The notes below the pieces were generated by a model, which was not told the origin of the DNA, did not search any database, and saw only the letters and a program-made list of their open reading frames with translations. A DNA stretch of 64,000 bases from Pseudomonas cichorii (lineage in GTDB: Bacteria; Pseudomonadota; Gammaproteobacteria; Pseudomonadales; Pseudomonadaceae), in the NCBI RefSeq assembly GCF_003700275.1, contig NZ_RBRE01000010.1:1-64000 (forward strand), given 5' to 3'. The translations under genes and the position numbers were made by a program. Below are positions 53,383-62,507 of this stretch, piece by piece. The first letter of the stretch is position 1; every line of letters starts with the position of its first letter.

Positions 53383-54795
53383 ATGGAAAGCGTCCAGCCC
53401 CGTGTCTCGTCCAGCGCAACCTTTACGCTGGAACAGTTTCGCCAACAGGCACCGCGTGAACTGAACAGTAATGCCTATCTGCAGCGCCAGGCTGCCCGAG
53501 AGTCGAATGCGCGTTCCTATCCGCGACGTATTCCCCTGGCACTGCAAGAGGCGCATGGCCTTTATGTGCGCGACACTCAGGGCCAATTGTTCATGGATTG
53601 CCTGGCGGGAGCGGGGACTCTGGCGCTGGGCCATAACCATCCAGTGGCCATTGCGGCCATGCGCGAGACCCTGGATTCCGGCTTGCCCTTGCACACCCTG
53701 GACCTGACCACGCCAGTCAAGGATCGCTTTGTCGAAGACCTGTTCGCCGCCTTGCCGGAAAACTTTGCCCGGCATGCGCGTATCCAGTTCTGTGGTCCAA
53801 CCGGCGCCGACGGCATCGAGGCGGCCCTGAAGCTGGCGCGGATCGCAACCGGACGCAAACCGATCATGTCGTTCTCCGGCGGTTATCACGGCATGACTCT
53901 GGGGACCTTGAGCCTGATGGGCAATCTTGGGCCGAAACAGGCACTGGGTTCGCTGATGGCCGATGTGCAGTTTCTGCCGTATCCCTATGACTATCGCTGC
54001 CCGTTCGGTATCGGTGGCGAAGCCGGGATCGATGCCGGGCTGCACTTTATCGAGCAGCTACTCGGCGACCCGGAATCGGGCGTGCTGCCACCTGCCGCGA
54101 TAGTGGTCGAGGTCGTGCAGGGCGAGGGCGGGGTGATCCCGGCCCCGGTACGCTGGCTGCAGGGCTTGCGCCAGTTGACCCGCAAGCATGGCGTGGCATT
54201 GATCATCGATGAAGTGCAGACCGGCATAGGCCGGACCGGCAAGCTGTTTGCGTTTGAGCATGCGGGGATCGAGCCCGACATCCTGGTGCTTTCCAAGGCC
54301 ATCGGCGGTGGCTTGCCGCTGGCGGTGGTGGTCTACCGCGAAGAGCTGGATACCTGGAAACCCGGCGCACATGCCGGCACATTCCGCGGTAACCAGATGG
54401 CCATGGCGGCGGGCGCGGCAACCCTGCGGCATATCATCAGCGAAGACCTGCCGGGGCACGCCGACGTCATGGGACAACGACTGATGGGGGCTCTGCGTCA
54501 GTTGCAGAGCGACTATCCATGCCTGGGCCAGGTGCGTGGCCGCGGTCTGATGGTGGGTGTGGAAATCGTCAGCGAAGCTGCAGGCGACAGTCGTGTACCG
54601 GCAGCGCATACGGCCCTGGCTCAGGCCATTCAGCGCCAGTGCCTGCACCTGGGCGTGATTCTGGAGCTGGGCGGGCGCCATGGCGCAGTGGTGCGATTCC
54701 TGCCACCGCTGATTATCCAGGCCGAGGAAATCGATGTGCTGGCCGGGCTTTTCCAGAAGGCTCTGGACCGCGCCATTGCAGAGGTCCGTGCCTGA
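53383..54795 (+). CDS. Diaminobutyrate--2-oxoglutarate aminotransferase
   Basis: This 470-residue class III PLP-dependent aminotransferase of the PvdH/Dat/EctB group makes L-2,4-diaminobutyrate from aspartate semialdehyde and glutamate. Visible features are CGPTGADGIEAALKLAR, GGYHGMTLG, IIDEVQTGIGRTG and the PLP lysine in LSKAIGGGLPL. The N-terminal extension fits the Dab-type enzymes (about 450-470 residues). AGGGA precedes the ATG at 53383. Linkage to an NRPS with a diaminobutyrate-type adenylation domain (DIWELTADDK) supports the substrate. It is homologous to pvdH of pyoverdine synthesis but is not in a pyoverdine locus, so no symbol is assigned. Confidence 0.92.
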   Translation: MESVQPRVSSSATFTLEQFRQQAPRELNSNAYLQRQAARESNARSYPRRIPLALQEAHGLYVRDTQGQLFMDCLAGAGTLALGHNHPVAIAAMRETLDSGLPLHTLDLTTPVKDRFVEDLFAALPENFARHARIQFCGPTGADGIEAALKLARIATGRKPIMSFSGGYHGMTLGTLSLMGNLGPKQALGSLMADVQFLPYPYDYRCPFGIGGEAGIDAGLHFIEQLLGDPESGVLPPAAIVVEVVQGEGGVIPAPVRWLQGLRQLTRKHGVALIIDEVQTGIGRTGKLFAFEHAGIEPDILVLSKAIGGGLPLAVVVYREELDTWKPGAHAGTFRGNQMAMAAGAATLRHIISEDLPGHADVMGQRLMGALRQLQSDYPCLGQVRGRGLMVGVEIVSEAAGDSRVPAAHTALAQAIQRQCLHLGVILELGGRHGAVVRFLPPLIIQAEEIDVLAGLFQKALDRAIAEVRA

Positions 54796-54816
54796 CACAA
54801 GTTGTACGGCTCATCA

Positions 54817-54851
54817 GGAACAGCTTTTTCTCACCGCGAAAAAGCTGTTCC
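54817..54851. terminator. Bidirectional intrinsic terminator
   Basis: A 14-base-pair perfect stem (GGAACAGCTTTTTC and its complement) with a seven-base loop lies between the aminotransferase stop (54795) and the convergent oxidoreductase stop (54866). The A/T-rich part of the stem provides Us near the loop rather than after it. Confidence 0.7.
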
Positions 54852-54865
54852 CTTGTGGCCACATC

Positions 54866-55936
54866 TCAACCCCGCTGCTGTTCGCCGCGCCACTCATTGA
54901 TCAACTGATTCATCAGCTCGTCCACCGCTAGCTCACGCGCCAGCGGAGCGCCCTGGCCTGCCCAGTGCGCGGCGAATTCGTGGTTGCCCAGCCTGGCGGC
55001 CACGGCATTGAGCTGCTTGGCGGCGTCATAGGCTACCGGGTACGCGGCGACTTTTATTGCCGCATGCTCGGCATGGCTGATGAACCGATTGAGAATACCT
55101 CGTGCCGGACGGCCCGACAGCGCCGGGGTCAGACGAGTGACCGCTGCGCGCTCGCTCTTCAGATTGGCGCGATAGGCTGCGTTGGCTGCGGATTCCGGGC
55201 AGAGGATGAATGCAGTGCCAAGCTGGGCTGCCGCGGCACCCAGCTCGAGGGCGGCATTGATCCCCTGACCATCCATGATTCCGCCCGCGGCGATGATCGG
55301 CAGATCAATGTGCTTGACCAGCAATCGGACCAGCACCGACATGCTCAACTGTTCATCGAGCGCCTCTGGATCGAAAAAGCCCCGGTGCCCACCCGCCTCA
55401 ATGCCTTGAGCCACAATCGCATCGATTCCCAGCTTCTGGATCTGCCGTGCTTCCTGCAGGTTGGTCGCTGTTGCCAGGGTGTAGATACCTGCGCTCTTTA
55501 GCGCATCCAGCTGCTGCCCGGCAGGCAGACCGAAATGAAAGCTGACCACCGCAGGCCGCGTTTCCAGGAGCATTTCAAACACTTCATCGTCCGCGATGAA
55601 GCTTTTGTAAATCTCGTCGAGCGCCACGGGCACCTGCGCGCCGCATTCCTCAAACAATGGTTTCAGGTGCTGGAGCCATTGGTTTTCCAGAGACTCGTTG
55701 CGCAAGGCCGGAGCATGGCAAAAGACATTGACGTTGAAAGGCCGCGTGGTCAGGGCCTGGGTTTGCTCGATCATCGCTCTGGCCTGGGCAACATTACTGG
55801 CACCGATCCCCAGCGAGCCAAGACCTCCGGCGTTTGATACGGCGGCAGCCAGTTCAGGCGTGGCAACACCGGCCATGGGTGCCTGAATGATGGGGTAGAT
55901 GCGCAGCCGGGCTGCGAACGAACTGACGGCACTCAT
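54866..55936 (-). CDS. Nitronate monooxygenase-family FMN oxidoreductase
   Basis: This 356-residue TIM-barrel flavoprotein is of the class I nitronate monooxygenase / 2-nitropropane dioxygenase family. Features are the N-terminal [28 protein letters not shown], the FMN-phosphate region [11 protein letters not shown] with the catalytic His, and [13 protein letters not shown]. Such enzymes oxidise alkyl nitronates or detoxify propionate 3-nitronate; some homologues are general NADH:quinone reductases. It is convergent with the Dab aminotransferase and separated from it by a terminator, so it is probably not part of the siderophore locus. Confidence 0.88.
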   Translation of the reverse strand: MSAVSSFAARLRIYPIIQAPMAGVATPELAAAVSNAGGLGSLGIGASNVAQARAMIEQTQALTTRPFNVNVFCHAPALRNESLENQWLQHLKPLFEECGAQVPVALDEIYKSFIADDEVFEMLLETRPAVVSFHFGLPAGQQLDALKSAGIYTLATATNLQEARQIQKLGIDAIVAQGIEAGGHRGFFDPEALDEQLSMSVLVRLLVKHIDLPIIAAGGIMDGQGINAALELGAAAAQLGTAFILCPESAANAAYRANLKSERAAVTRLTPALSGRPARGILNRFISHAEHAAIKVAAYPVAYDAAKQLNAVAARLGNHEFAAHWAGQGAPLARELAVDELMNQLINEWRGEQQRG

Positions 55937-56143
55937 GGTTTGCGACTCCGCTGGTGATCAAAGAGCATTCGATGTCTTTTATTCTTGTTCAAGATTCCTG
56001 CATTTGAAACATCTTTTCAGGTGTCTGTACCTGGAGGTGGGCGAGACACCTTGCTGGCTCCAGCACACAATCGATCACGGCAAGGTTTGGCCAAGGCACT
56101 GGAGCGAGTAAAGTGGGTCATTGATATTTGAAGGGACTCTGAT

Positions 56144-57010
56144 ATGACGGATGTAACGGCAGGCAGCGACAGACAGCGTCGCGGAATAGCCATGTGCTTG
56201 CTGGCAATGCTGATATTTGCGTCCCAGGACGCTATCACCAAGTTTCTGGTCAAGGATTTCGCCGTCGCCCAACTGCTGATGGTGCGCTACTGGACGTTCC
56301 TGCTGGTGGCGATCGTCTATCTGGCCGGGAAGGGCATTGCCAAGGCTTCGGCCCGCAGCGCCTTTCCGGTGTTACAGATTGCACGTGCATTGCTTGCTCT
56401 CGGCGAAGCGGCGCTGTTCAGTTGGGGACTGAAATATCTGGGGCTCGCTGAAAGTCATGCCTTGTTTGCGGTCTTTCCACTGTTGACGCTGGCCCTGGCG
56501 GGTTGGCTGTTACGCGAGAGAATCAGCATGCGGCACTGGGCCGCTGCGCTGGTGGGCTTTACTGGCACTCTGGTGATCCTGCGGCCGGGCTTCGCGATTT
56601 TCGATCCCGCCGCGCTGATTCCACTGTTGGCCGCACTGGCCTTTGCCTGCTACAACCTGCTGTCCCGGCACATTGGCCAGACGGATTCCTTCGCGACCAA
56701 CCTGTTCTACATGGCCGTGGTCGGCGCGCTGGCTTCCTCGTGCTTCGGGATACCCGCATGGCTGCCGCCATCGCCTCGGGAGTGGATGCTGCTTGGGGTC
56801 TATTCGATTGCCGGGATGACCGCGCACCTGTTGCTGATCAAGGCCCTCGAATATGCCCCGGCTACCGTTCTGCAGCCGTTCAATTACTCGCTGCTGGTGT
56901 TTGCCACGCTGGTAGGGTTGCTGGTCTTTGGCGAGCTCCCCGACCTCTATACGGCGGTGGGTGCCGCTCTGGTGCTGGCGGGCGGTATCTATGCGATCAG
57001 GGGGCGTTGA
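56144..57010 (+). CDS. EamA-family (DMT) transporter
   Basis: This 288-residue inner-membrane protein has about ten hydrophobic helices in two homologous halves, the EamA/DMT architecture (RhaT/YdcZ type). The first half starts MCLLAMLIFASQDAITKFLV and the second has AALAFACYNLLSR. The substrate is unknown; members export amino acids, metabolites or drugs. AAGGGA stands about seven bases before the ATG at 56144. It is flanked by unrelated genes. The 125 bases that follow show nothing definite. Confidence 0.88.
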   Translation: MTDVTAGSDRQRRGIAMCLLAMLIFASQDAITKFLVKDFAVAQLLMVRYWTFLLVAIVYLAGKGIAKASARSAFPVLQIARALLALGEAALFSWGLKYLGLAESHALFAVFPLLTLALAGWLLRERISMRHWAAALVGFTGTLVILRPGFAIFDPAALIPLLAALAFACYNLLSRHIGQTDSFATNLFYMAVVGALASSCFGIPAWLPPSPREWMLLGVYSIAGMTAHLLLIKALEYAPATVLQPFNYSLLVFATLVGLLVFGELPDLYTAVGAALVLAGGIYAIRGR

Positions 57011-57135
57011 GCAGGTCTATCAGCGTGTGAAAATAGTTACGGGAAGCTTCAATCGCTTCCTGTCGTTAAACTTTCAGGACCGGGCAGTCTCCATAGCTAT
57101 CTGTCGCCTTGTGCATATAGATATCAGGACGAAAT

Positions 57136-58134
57136 ATGGATCGGCTCTTCCGGCAATTACGCAAACAAACATCGGTGCTACTGTTGGGCGGTGCTCTCCT
57201 GGCCAGTCATCATGCATTGGCATCGCCCATTACTCTGGTCGCGAATAACCCGCAATTCTCCACACTGATCAAACCCGACGCGCAGGTAGAAGTGCTTACC
57301 AGCAAGGCGCAGTGGGCAGAAGGTCCGCTATGCCTGCCCGATGGCCGCCTGATCTGGAGTGACGTGAAGGCGAACAAGGTCATGAGCTGGAAAGAGGGTG
57401 AAGGCGTCTCCACATGGCTGGATCCGGCCCATTACCAGAATGGACATGCTCTGGATGCCGAAGGTCGCGTTATTGCTGCCTCTCACGGAGAACGGGCGAT
57501 TGTACGGCAGGAAGCGGATGGCAAATGGCGCACCGTCGTCGACAGATATCAGGGCAAACGTCTGAACAGCCCGAACGATGTCGTGGTCGATGACAGCGGC
57601 AATATCTGGTTCAGCGATCCAACCTTTGGCGTCCAGAACAAGGCCGAAAGTTACGGCGGTACGCCGGAACAGGGCGGAGAGTACCTGTATCGCTACGACA
57701 CGAAGCGTGAGCAACTGACCCGGCTGAACACCCCCGGCCTGCACGCACCCAATGGCCTGGCCTTTTCACCCGATCAAAGCCTGCTGTATGTAGCCGACTC
57801 GCAATTGGCCCATGACTTCAAGAACCCGAAACTGGCCCATCGCGTCATGGTTTATGAGGTGCGCGACGGGGTGTTGAGCAATGGCCGGGTATTTGCCGAG
57901 ATTACCTCCGGCATCCCGGATGGTCTCAAGGTCGACGAGCGAGGCAATGTCTGGAGCAGTAGCAAGGAAGGTATCCAGGTGTTTTCTGCACAGGGGGAAT
58001 TGCTTGGGAAACTGCTGGTGGCGGCAAAGGATACCGGCAACCTGGCTTTCTGTTCTGCCGGGGACCGGCATTGGGTTTATGTAACGGCGGCGGATAAGGT
58101 TTTGCGGATGCGGGTGCTGGTTGGGGGGAGTTGA
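57136..58134 (+). CDS. Secreted SMP-30/gluconolactonase-family protein
   Basis: This 332-residue protein has a signal peptide (about residues 1-30, ending HHALAS) and a six-bladed beta-propeller of the SMP-30/gluconolactonase/LRE family. Expected metal ligands are visible: Glu62 in WAEGPL, Asn in SPNDVVVD, and Asp in PDGLKVDE. Family members hydrolyse lactones such as gluconolactone in a Ca2+- or Zn2+-dependent way. Export to the periplasm suggests action on an extracellular lactone; the true substrate is unknown. The 263 bases after it contain only a short inverted repeat (58148-58155 / 58166-58173, eight base pairs, no T-run). Confidence 0.88.
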   Translation: MDRLFRQLRKQTSVLLLGGALLASHHALASPITLVANNPQFSTLIKPDAQVEVLTSKAQWAEGPLCLPDGRLIWSDVKANKVMSWKEGEGVSTWLDPAHYQNGHALDAEGRVIAASHGERAIVRQEADGKWRTVVDRYQGKRLNSPNDVVVDDSGNIWFSDPTFGVQNKAESYGGTPEQGGEYLYRYDTKREQLTRLNTPGLHAPNGLAFSPDQSLLYVADSQLAHDFKNPKLAHRVMVYEVRDGVLSNGRVFAEITSGIPDGLKVDERGNVWSSSKEGIQVFSAQGELLGKLLVAAKDTGNLAFCSAGDRHWVYVTAADKVLRMRVLVGGS

Positions 58135-58397
58135 TGTTCCCGAGCAACGCTGTTGTCAGGGTGTGCAACAGCGCTTGAAACAGCAAACTTCACAAGCGGT
58201 GAAACACTCGTTGCCGTGAGGCAAGGAAACGACGTCCTGCCTCTCACCATGCGACAAACCTAAAATACTCTCCCATGCACTATGGCAATTGGCCTTCACG
58301 CTGAGCTAATGTGGCGCCTTACCAAGGTCTCAGCCTAGAAGACCCGTCATCTGTTCAGTTGCAGTTACCGATGATTCAGCCAGCAGGGAGAGTGAGC

Positions 58398-61364
58398 ATG
58401 AGCAATGAAGCCGATCCAATTCCATCGTGTTTTGACCGTGCCGACCAGGCACCTGAGCGTCTCACCGAAATGTTCGTGGGTATCGTTCAGGAGGGTCGTA
58501 TCAAGCTTGGCCAGCGTCCGGCCGAACGGGCAGTCTTTCGCAAGCTGCATGGCGTCGCCAGTGGCCGGCTGGTCATGGAGAAGAACATTCCAGCCGAGTT
58601 GAAAGTGGGTGTGTTTGCCCATGACAGCCTCGATGCATGGGTTCGATTCTCCAGCGATACCACACCGACATCGCCCGATCTGGGCAGTACCGTTGGCATC
58701 GCCATCAAGTTGTACGGAGTATCCGGTCCCAAGGCCTTGGGGGAGAGCGGAGACACCGCCGACTTCATCATGCAGAACTTCCCGGTCTTCTTTGTCGACA
58801 ACGCCAAGGAAATGACCGAGTTCACCTATGCAGGCGTAGTAGCCAGGGATTATCCAGGCTATCTGAAGAAGCACCCCAAGACCAATGCCATTCTCAACCG
58901 GATGGGCGACAAGATCGAAGGGAGTGTGCTGACCACGCAATACTGGGCCATTCTGCCTTTCAAGTCGGGTGAGCAGCATTACGTCAAATATCGCCTTGAT
59001 CCGGTGACGCCACCGGAGAATGTCGCCAACGACGCCACCGATTACCTGGCCGTCGACCTGGGCCGGCGCCTTGAACAGCGGGAGTACCAGTTCCGCTTCA
59101 TGGTGCAATTGCGGACCAACAAGAAAAGCATGCCGCTCGACCAGGCCACCGTGGAGTGGCCGGAAAGTGAAAGTCCTTTCGTGCATGTTGCGACGCTGAC
59201 GCTGTCCCAACAGGACATTGCCACTCGCGGACAGGCTGAGTATGGCCAGGGGCTGGGCTTTAATATCTGGCGCGTTCCTTTGGCACAGACGCCCGTTGGC
59301 TCGATTGCCGAAGCACGCAAGATGGTTTACGCAGCTGGCGCAAACGCGCGCCATGAAGCCAACGGCCAGGGTTTACAGGATCCGTCCTCGCCACGCCCTG
59401 CTTCTTGTCCTTACTCGGGGGCGCAGACTTCAGCCACCGGCATGTCTTATCCGGTCGAGAAGGACACATGCATTGTCAAAGCGGTGATTTACCCTGCAAT
59501 CGGCGTGGCCCGGGTAGGCTCCAGTGAATCGGAATGGTTTGTCGGCCCGGAGGTCGATAATCCACCGGCGCAATCGCCGGGTTATTACCGCGATGCGAAA
59601 AAACAACTGAAGCGCCAGGCTGCCAGGTTTCGGGTCTATGGTGTGAATGCCAAGGGCGAGATCGTTAATGAACTCACTCCCGATAACGCGAAGATCCGCT
59701 GGAATGTCCAGTTGGGTAACGAGAAGTCTGCCTGGTATGGCTTTCAGCTGGCCCTCGATATCCCCGAGGCGGCATCGGCGCCGCCAACGACGCTGCGCAA
59801 TGCTGCCATTGCTGACCGGACGCAACTGGCAATCAGGCCCAAGGCAAAAACAGTCTCAGGCAAGAACTCAAAACCCAAGAAGTTCGATGACGGCCAGTTC
59901 ATGGGCCAGAAGGTCTATCTGGGTGAAACCTTTACCGATGAGAATGGACGCCTGATTGTCCTGGGTGGCCATGGTGCTGCGGCTTCGTATGACGATAGCC
60001 GGGCAATCACCTTCGCCAACAATGAAGGCTGGTATGACGATACTTCGGACGGGCCGGTGAATGCCGAGGTGACTTATCTGGGGCAGCAATTGATGGTCGA
60101 TCCTGCCTGGATCGTCGTCGCACCGCCTAACTTCGGACCGCAACGAAAGTCCGTGCGGACCATGTGGGACCTGATGCGCGATGTCGCTATCAACGCAGGC
60201 AACTTGCCGATGCCGGTGCGACCAAGCTTTACTTTCGACATTCTGCCGCTCTTCGAGCGACTGGCGGGTTTGCAGTGGGTAAACGCCGGTTTCGCTGCGG
60301 GTTTTGGCTGGAAAGGTGCCAATGACCTGGTCACGCCACAGGCACTTGCACGCCTGTCCAGCGCGAGCAATACCTATACCGAACTACGCCGCACCATCGC
60401 CAACTCGTTCCGTAACGATGCGGTGGACAGCTGGTCGCCCAAACCCTGGCCCTGGTTGTACGGTGATGCAATGGCAGTGCCGGCGGCCCAGACACCACGG
60501 CAGAATGCTTCCCTGAGCGCCACTCAATTGGCAATGTTGGCGCAATGGGCAGCAGGCGATTTTGTCGAGGACTATTCCCCGTCCCGAATCTGGCCAGTTT
60601 CCCTGGATAAGGTGCCGCTTGCCGAACAAGGCGACATGCTGACCAAGGCTGCGCTGGACTTCTGTCTCGCCGATGCTTTCCACCCCGGCTGTGAAATGAC
60701 CTGGCCGGTGCGGACCAGCACTATGTACATGGCACCGTTCCGTTTTGCCCATGCACTGGAAGGCTGGATCGCGCCGGGCTTGGGAGAAGTCATCACCTAC
60801 GATGCAATCAACCTGCCTAATGGTCCGCTCTGCGGTCAGCAGCCTGGTGGTATCACGCGCTGGATGGCCGTGCCCTGGCAAACCGACACTGCCAGTTGCC
60901 GTTCTGGCTATGACAAGAACTATGACCCGTATGTGCCTTCGTTCTGGCCTGCGAGGGTTCCGAACCAGGTCTTGACCAAACAGAACTATGAGATTGTCAT
61001 GGACGAGAAAAAGCCGCTGGGTGAACGCCTGGCTGCCTTCGCCAATCGTGCTTCGTGGATCGAGCCACTGGGTAGCACCAGCTATACCGACCAGATCAAC
61101 AATATGATCCATCACTTCGATCATCTGGGCGTTGTAGAGGTGCATCCAGGACCTGGCGACAGGGAGAACTTTCCCGCGCATATCGAAGTGGAAGACCAGC
61201 ATGTACCGATCAAGGACATGGGCGCTCCGCACAAAGATGCCAAACCTACAGCTCACCACGAACCGCTGTTGTCTGTGGGTGCCTTTAGCGGTACTCGGGC
61301 TGAATCCGTGGATCTCATGACCATTGAAAAAGTCCAACGCTTCGGACGCGGTCAACCACGCTGA
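58398..61364 (+). CDS. Catalase-like / LodA-like (CTQ amino-acid oxidase) fusion protein
   Basis: This 988-residue protein has two enzyme-like halves. Residues 1 to about 345 are a catalase-related haem domain with the expected catalytic His51 (RKLHGVASG), Asn127 (MQNFPVFF) and proximal haem ligand Tyr311 in the R-x-x-x-Y motif RKMVY. From about 354 to the end it is LodA/GoxA-like (IYPAIGVARVG at the start). Such quinoproteins carry a cysteine tryptophylquinone cofactor and oxidatively deaminate an amino acid (lysine epsilon-oxidase, glycine oxidase), releasing H2O2. Probable cofactor residues are Cys765 (HPGCEMTWP) and Trp827 (VPWQTDTASC), 62 apart, close to the spacing in LodA. The start at 58398 has GGAG seven bases upstream. 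The stop overlaps the start of the LodB-like gene (TGATG). The amino-acid substrate cannot be read from sequence. Confidence 0.85.
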   Translation: MSNEADPIPSCFDRADQAPERLTEMFVGIVQEGRIKLGQRPAERAVFRKLHGVASGRLVMEKNIPAELKVGVFAHDSLDAWVRFSSDTTPTSPDLGSTVGIAIKLYGVSGPKALGESGDTADFIMQNFPVFFVDNAKEMTEFTYAGVVARDYPGYLKKHPKTNAILNRMGDKIEGSVLTTQYWAILPFKSGEQHYVKYRLDPVTPPENVANDATDYLAVDLGRRLEQREYQFRFMVQLRTNKKSMPLDQATVEWPESESPFVHVATLTLSQQDIATRGQAEYGQGLGFNIWRVPLAQTPVGSIAEARKMVYAAGANARHEANGQGLQDPSSPRPASCPYSGAQTSATGMSYPVEKDTCIVKAVIYPAIGVARVGSSESEWFVGPEVDNPPAQSPGYYRDAKKQLKRQAARFRVYGVNAKGEIVNELTPDNAKIRWNVQLGNEKSAWYGFQLALDIPEAASAPPTTLRNAAIADRTQLAIRPKAKTVSGKNSKPKKFDDGQFMGQKVYLGETFTDENGRLIVLGGHGAAASYDDSRAITFANNEGWYDDTSDGPVNAEVTYLGQQLMVDPAWIVVAPPNFGPQRKSVRTMWDLMRDVAINAGNLPMPVRPSFTFDILPLFERLAGLQWVNAGFAAGFGWKGANDLVTPQALARLSSASNTYTELRRTIANSFRNDAVDSWSPKPWPWLYGDAMAVPAAQTPRQNASLSATQLAMLAQWAAGDFVEDYSPSRIWPVSLDKVPLAEQGDMLTKAALDFCLADAFHPGCEMTWPVRTSTMYMAPFRFAHALEGWIAPGLGEVITYDAINLPNGPLCGQQPGGITRWMAVPWQTDTASCRSGYDKNYDPYVPSFWPARVPNQVLTKQNYEIVMDEKKPLGERLAAFANRASWIEPLGSTSYTDQINNMIHHFDHLGVVEVHPGPGDRENFPAHIEVEDQHVPIKDMGAPHKDAKPTAHHEPLLSVGAFSGTRAESVDLMTIEKVQRFGRGQPR

Positions 61365-62479
61365 TGTCGACCGTTGCCGACCTCAAGGCCGATGTGCTGG
61401 TACTTGGCAGTGGTCCGGCGGCATGCTCTCTGGCGCTCAACCTGGCACCTTTCCATAACGTCCTGATGGTGGACAAAGGGGAGGGCAAAGGTCTGAGCGT
61501 TGGCGAGTCGCTGCCTGCGGCGGCGGGACGGCTGTTTCGGGATATGGGTCTGCTGGATGAATTTTTGCAGCAGAACCATGCCCCTTGCCTTGCCAGCCGT
61601 GGAGCCTGGGGCAGTCACCAGTCATGGGATCAACACGCCATGCGCAATCTGGATGGTCATGGCTGGCACCTGGATCGCAGGTTGTTCGATGCCTGGCTAT
61701 TGCAGGTTGCGCAAAAACGCGGCGCGGCGTTGCTGCAGAAAACCCGGCTGGTCAACATTCACGAGCCTTCAGGCGATACTCCCTGGCGATTGGAGTTTGA
61801 GCGCGCAGGGCAGCGCTTGACGGTTGATACCCGCTTCGTCATCGACGCTACCGGCCGCAGCAGCGCTTTTGCCAGGCTGCTTGGCTACAAACGCCTGATC
61901 AAGGACAAACTGGTCTGTGGTTGGGTGTTTGGCGAGGATCGTATCGAGGGCGGCATCAGTGAATTACATGCGGAAGCCGGAGGCTGGTGGTACACATCAC
62001 CACTTCCCGGCAATCGCAGGCTGCTGTCCTTTTATACCGACGCGGACCTGGATACCGCTGGCTCTGCCTACAGCAGCGAAGGCCTGCTGGCCCGACTGCA
62101 AAATGTGCCTGAGTTGCGCAGTAACCTTGCCAGCCATGGCTTTACTGCCAGCGAACAGCACGGGTTTTGCGCGGCGCATACGGCCATGCTGGAACAGGTG
62201 GCGGGAGAGAACTGGCTAGCGGTTGGCGACGCGGCGCTATCTTTTGACCCGCTGTCGGCGCAAGGACTGTTCAATGCGCTCTACACTGGCCTTGCGGGAG
62301 CGCAAGCCACCCATCTGCAGTTACAGGGCGACGGGGAGGCGTTGAGTCTTTATCAGGCCGAGCTACAGCGTATCGAATCAGCCTATATGGCTCACATACA
62401 AGCCTGGTATCACGAGGAAAGTCGCTGGCAGGATCAGCCTTTCTGGCAACGACGGCAAACGACGACCGCCCTACAGTAA
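61364..62479 (+). CDS. LodB-like FAD protein, maturation partner of the CTQ oxidase
   Basis: This 371-residue flavoprotein of the p-hydroxybenzoate hydroxylase/halogenase-like superfamily has FAD-binding VLVLGSGPAACSLAL near the N-terminus and VGDAALSFDPLSAQG further on. LodB-type proteins are needed to form the cysteine tryptophylquinone cofactor in LodA-type oxidases, and the genes are almost always paired. Here the ATG overlaps the stop of the oxidase gene (TGATG), which implies coupled translation. The tryptophan-halogenase motif WxWxIP is not seen, which argues against a halogenase. A generic FAD-dependent oxidoreductase would be the fallback call. Confidence 0.88.
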   Translation: MSTVADLKADVLVLGSGPAACSLALNLAPFHNVLMVDKGEGKGLSVGESLPAAAGRLFRDMGLLDEFLQQNHAPCLASRGAWGSHQSWDQHAMRNLDGHGWHLDRRLFDAWLLQVAQKRGAALLQKTRLVNIHEPSGDTPWRLEFERAGQRLTVDTRFVIDATGRSSAFARLLGYKRLIKDKLVCGWVFGEDRIEGGISELHAEAGGWWYTSPLPGNRRLLSFYTDADLDTAGSAYSSEGLLARLQNVPELRSNLASHGFTASEQHGFCAAHTAMLEQVAGENWLAVGDAALSFDPLSAQGLFNALYTGLAGAQATHLQLQGDGEALSLYQAELQRIESAYMAHIQAWYHEESRWQDQPFWQRRQTTTALQ

Positions 62480-62507
62480 TTATCAGCAGACGTTACAGGA
62501 GTTACTC

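Noticed and set aside
15920..54795. Pyoverdine or corrugatin-type locus
   Set aside because: There are no chromophore synthetase, pvdA/pvdF-like or PvdQ-like genes, and no histidine hydroxylase; the module order also does not fit either.
61364..62479. Flavin-dependent tryptophan halogenase
   Set aside because: It belongs to the same superfamily but no WxWxIP motif is present, and pairing with a LodA-type gene points to LodB.
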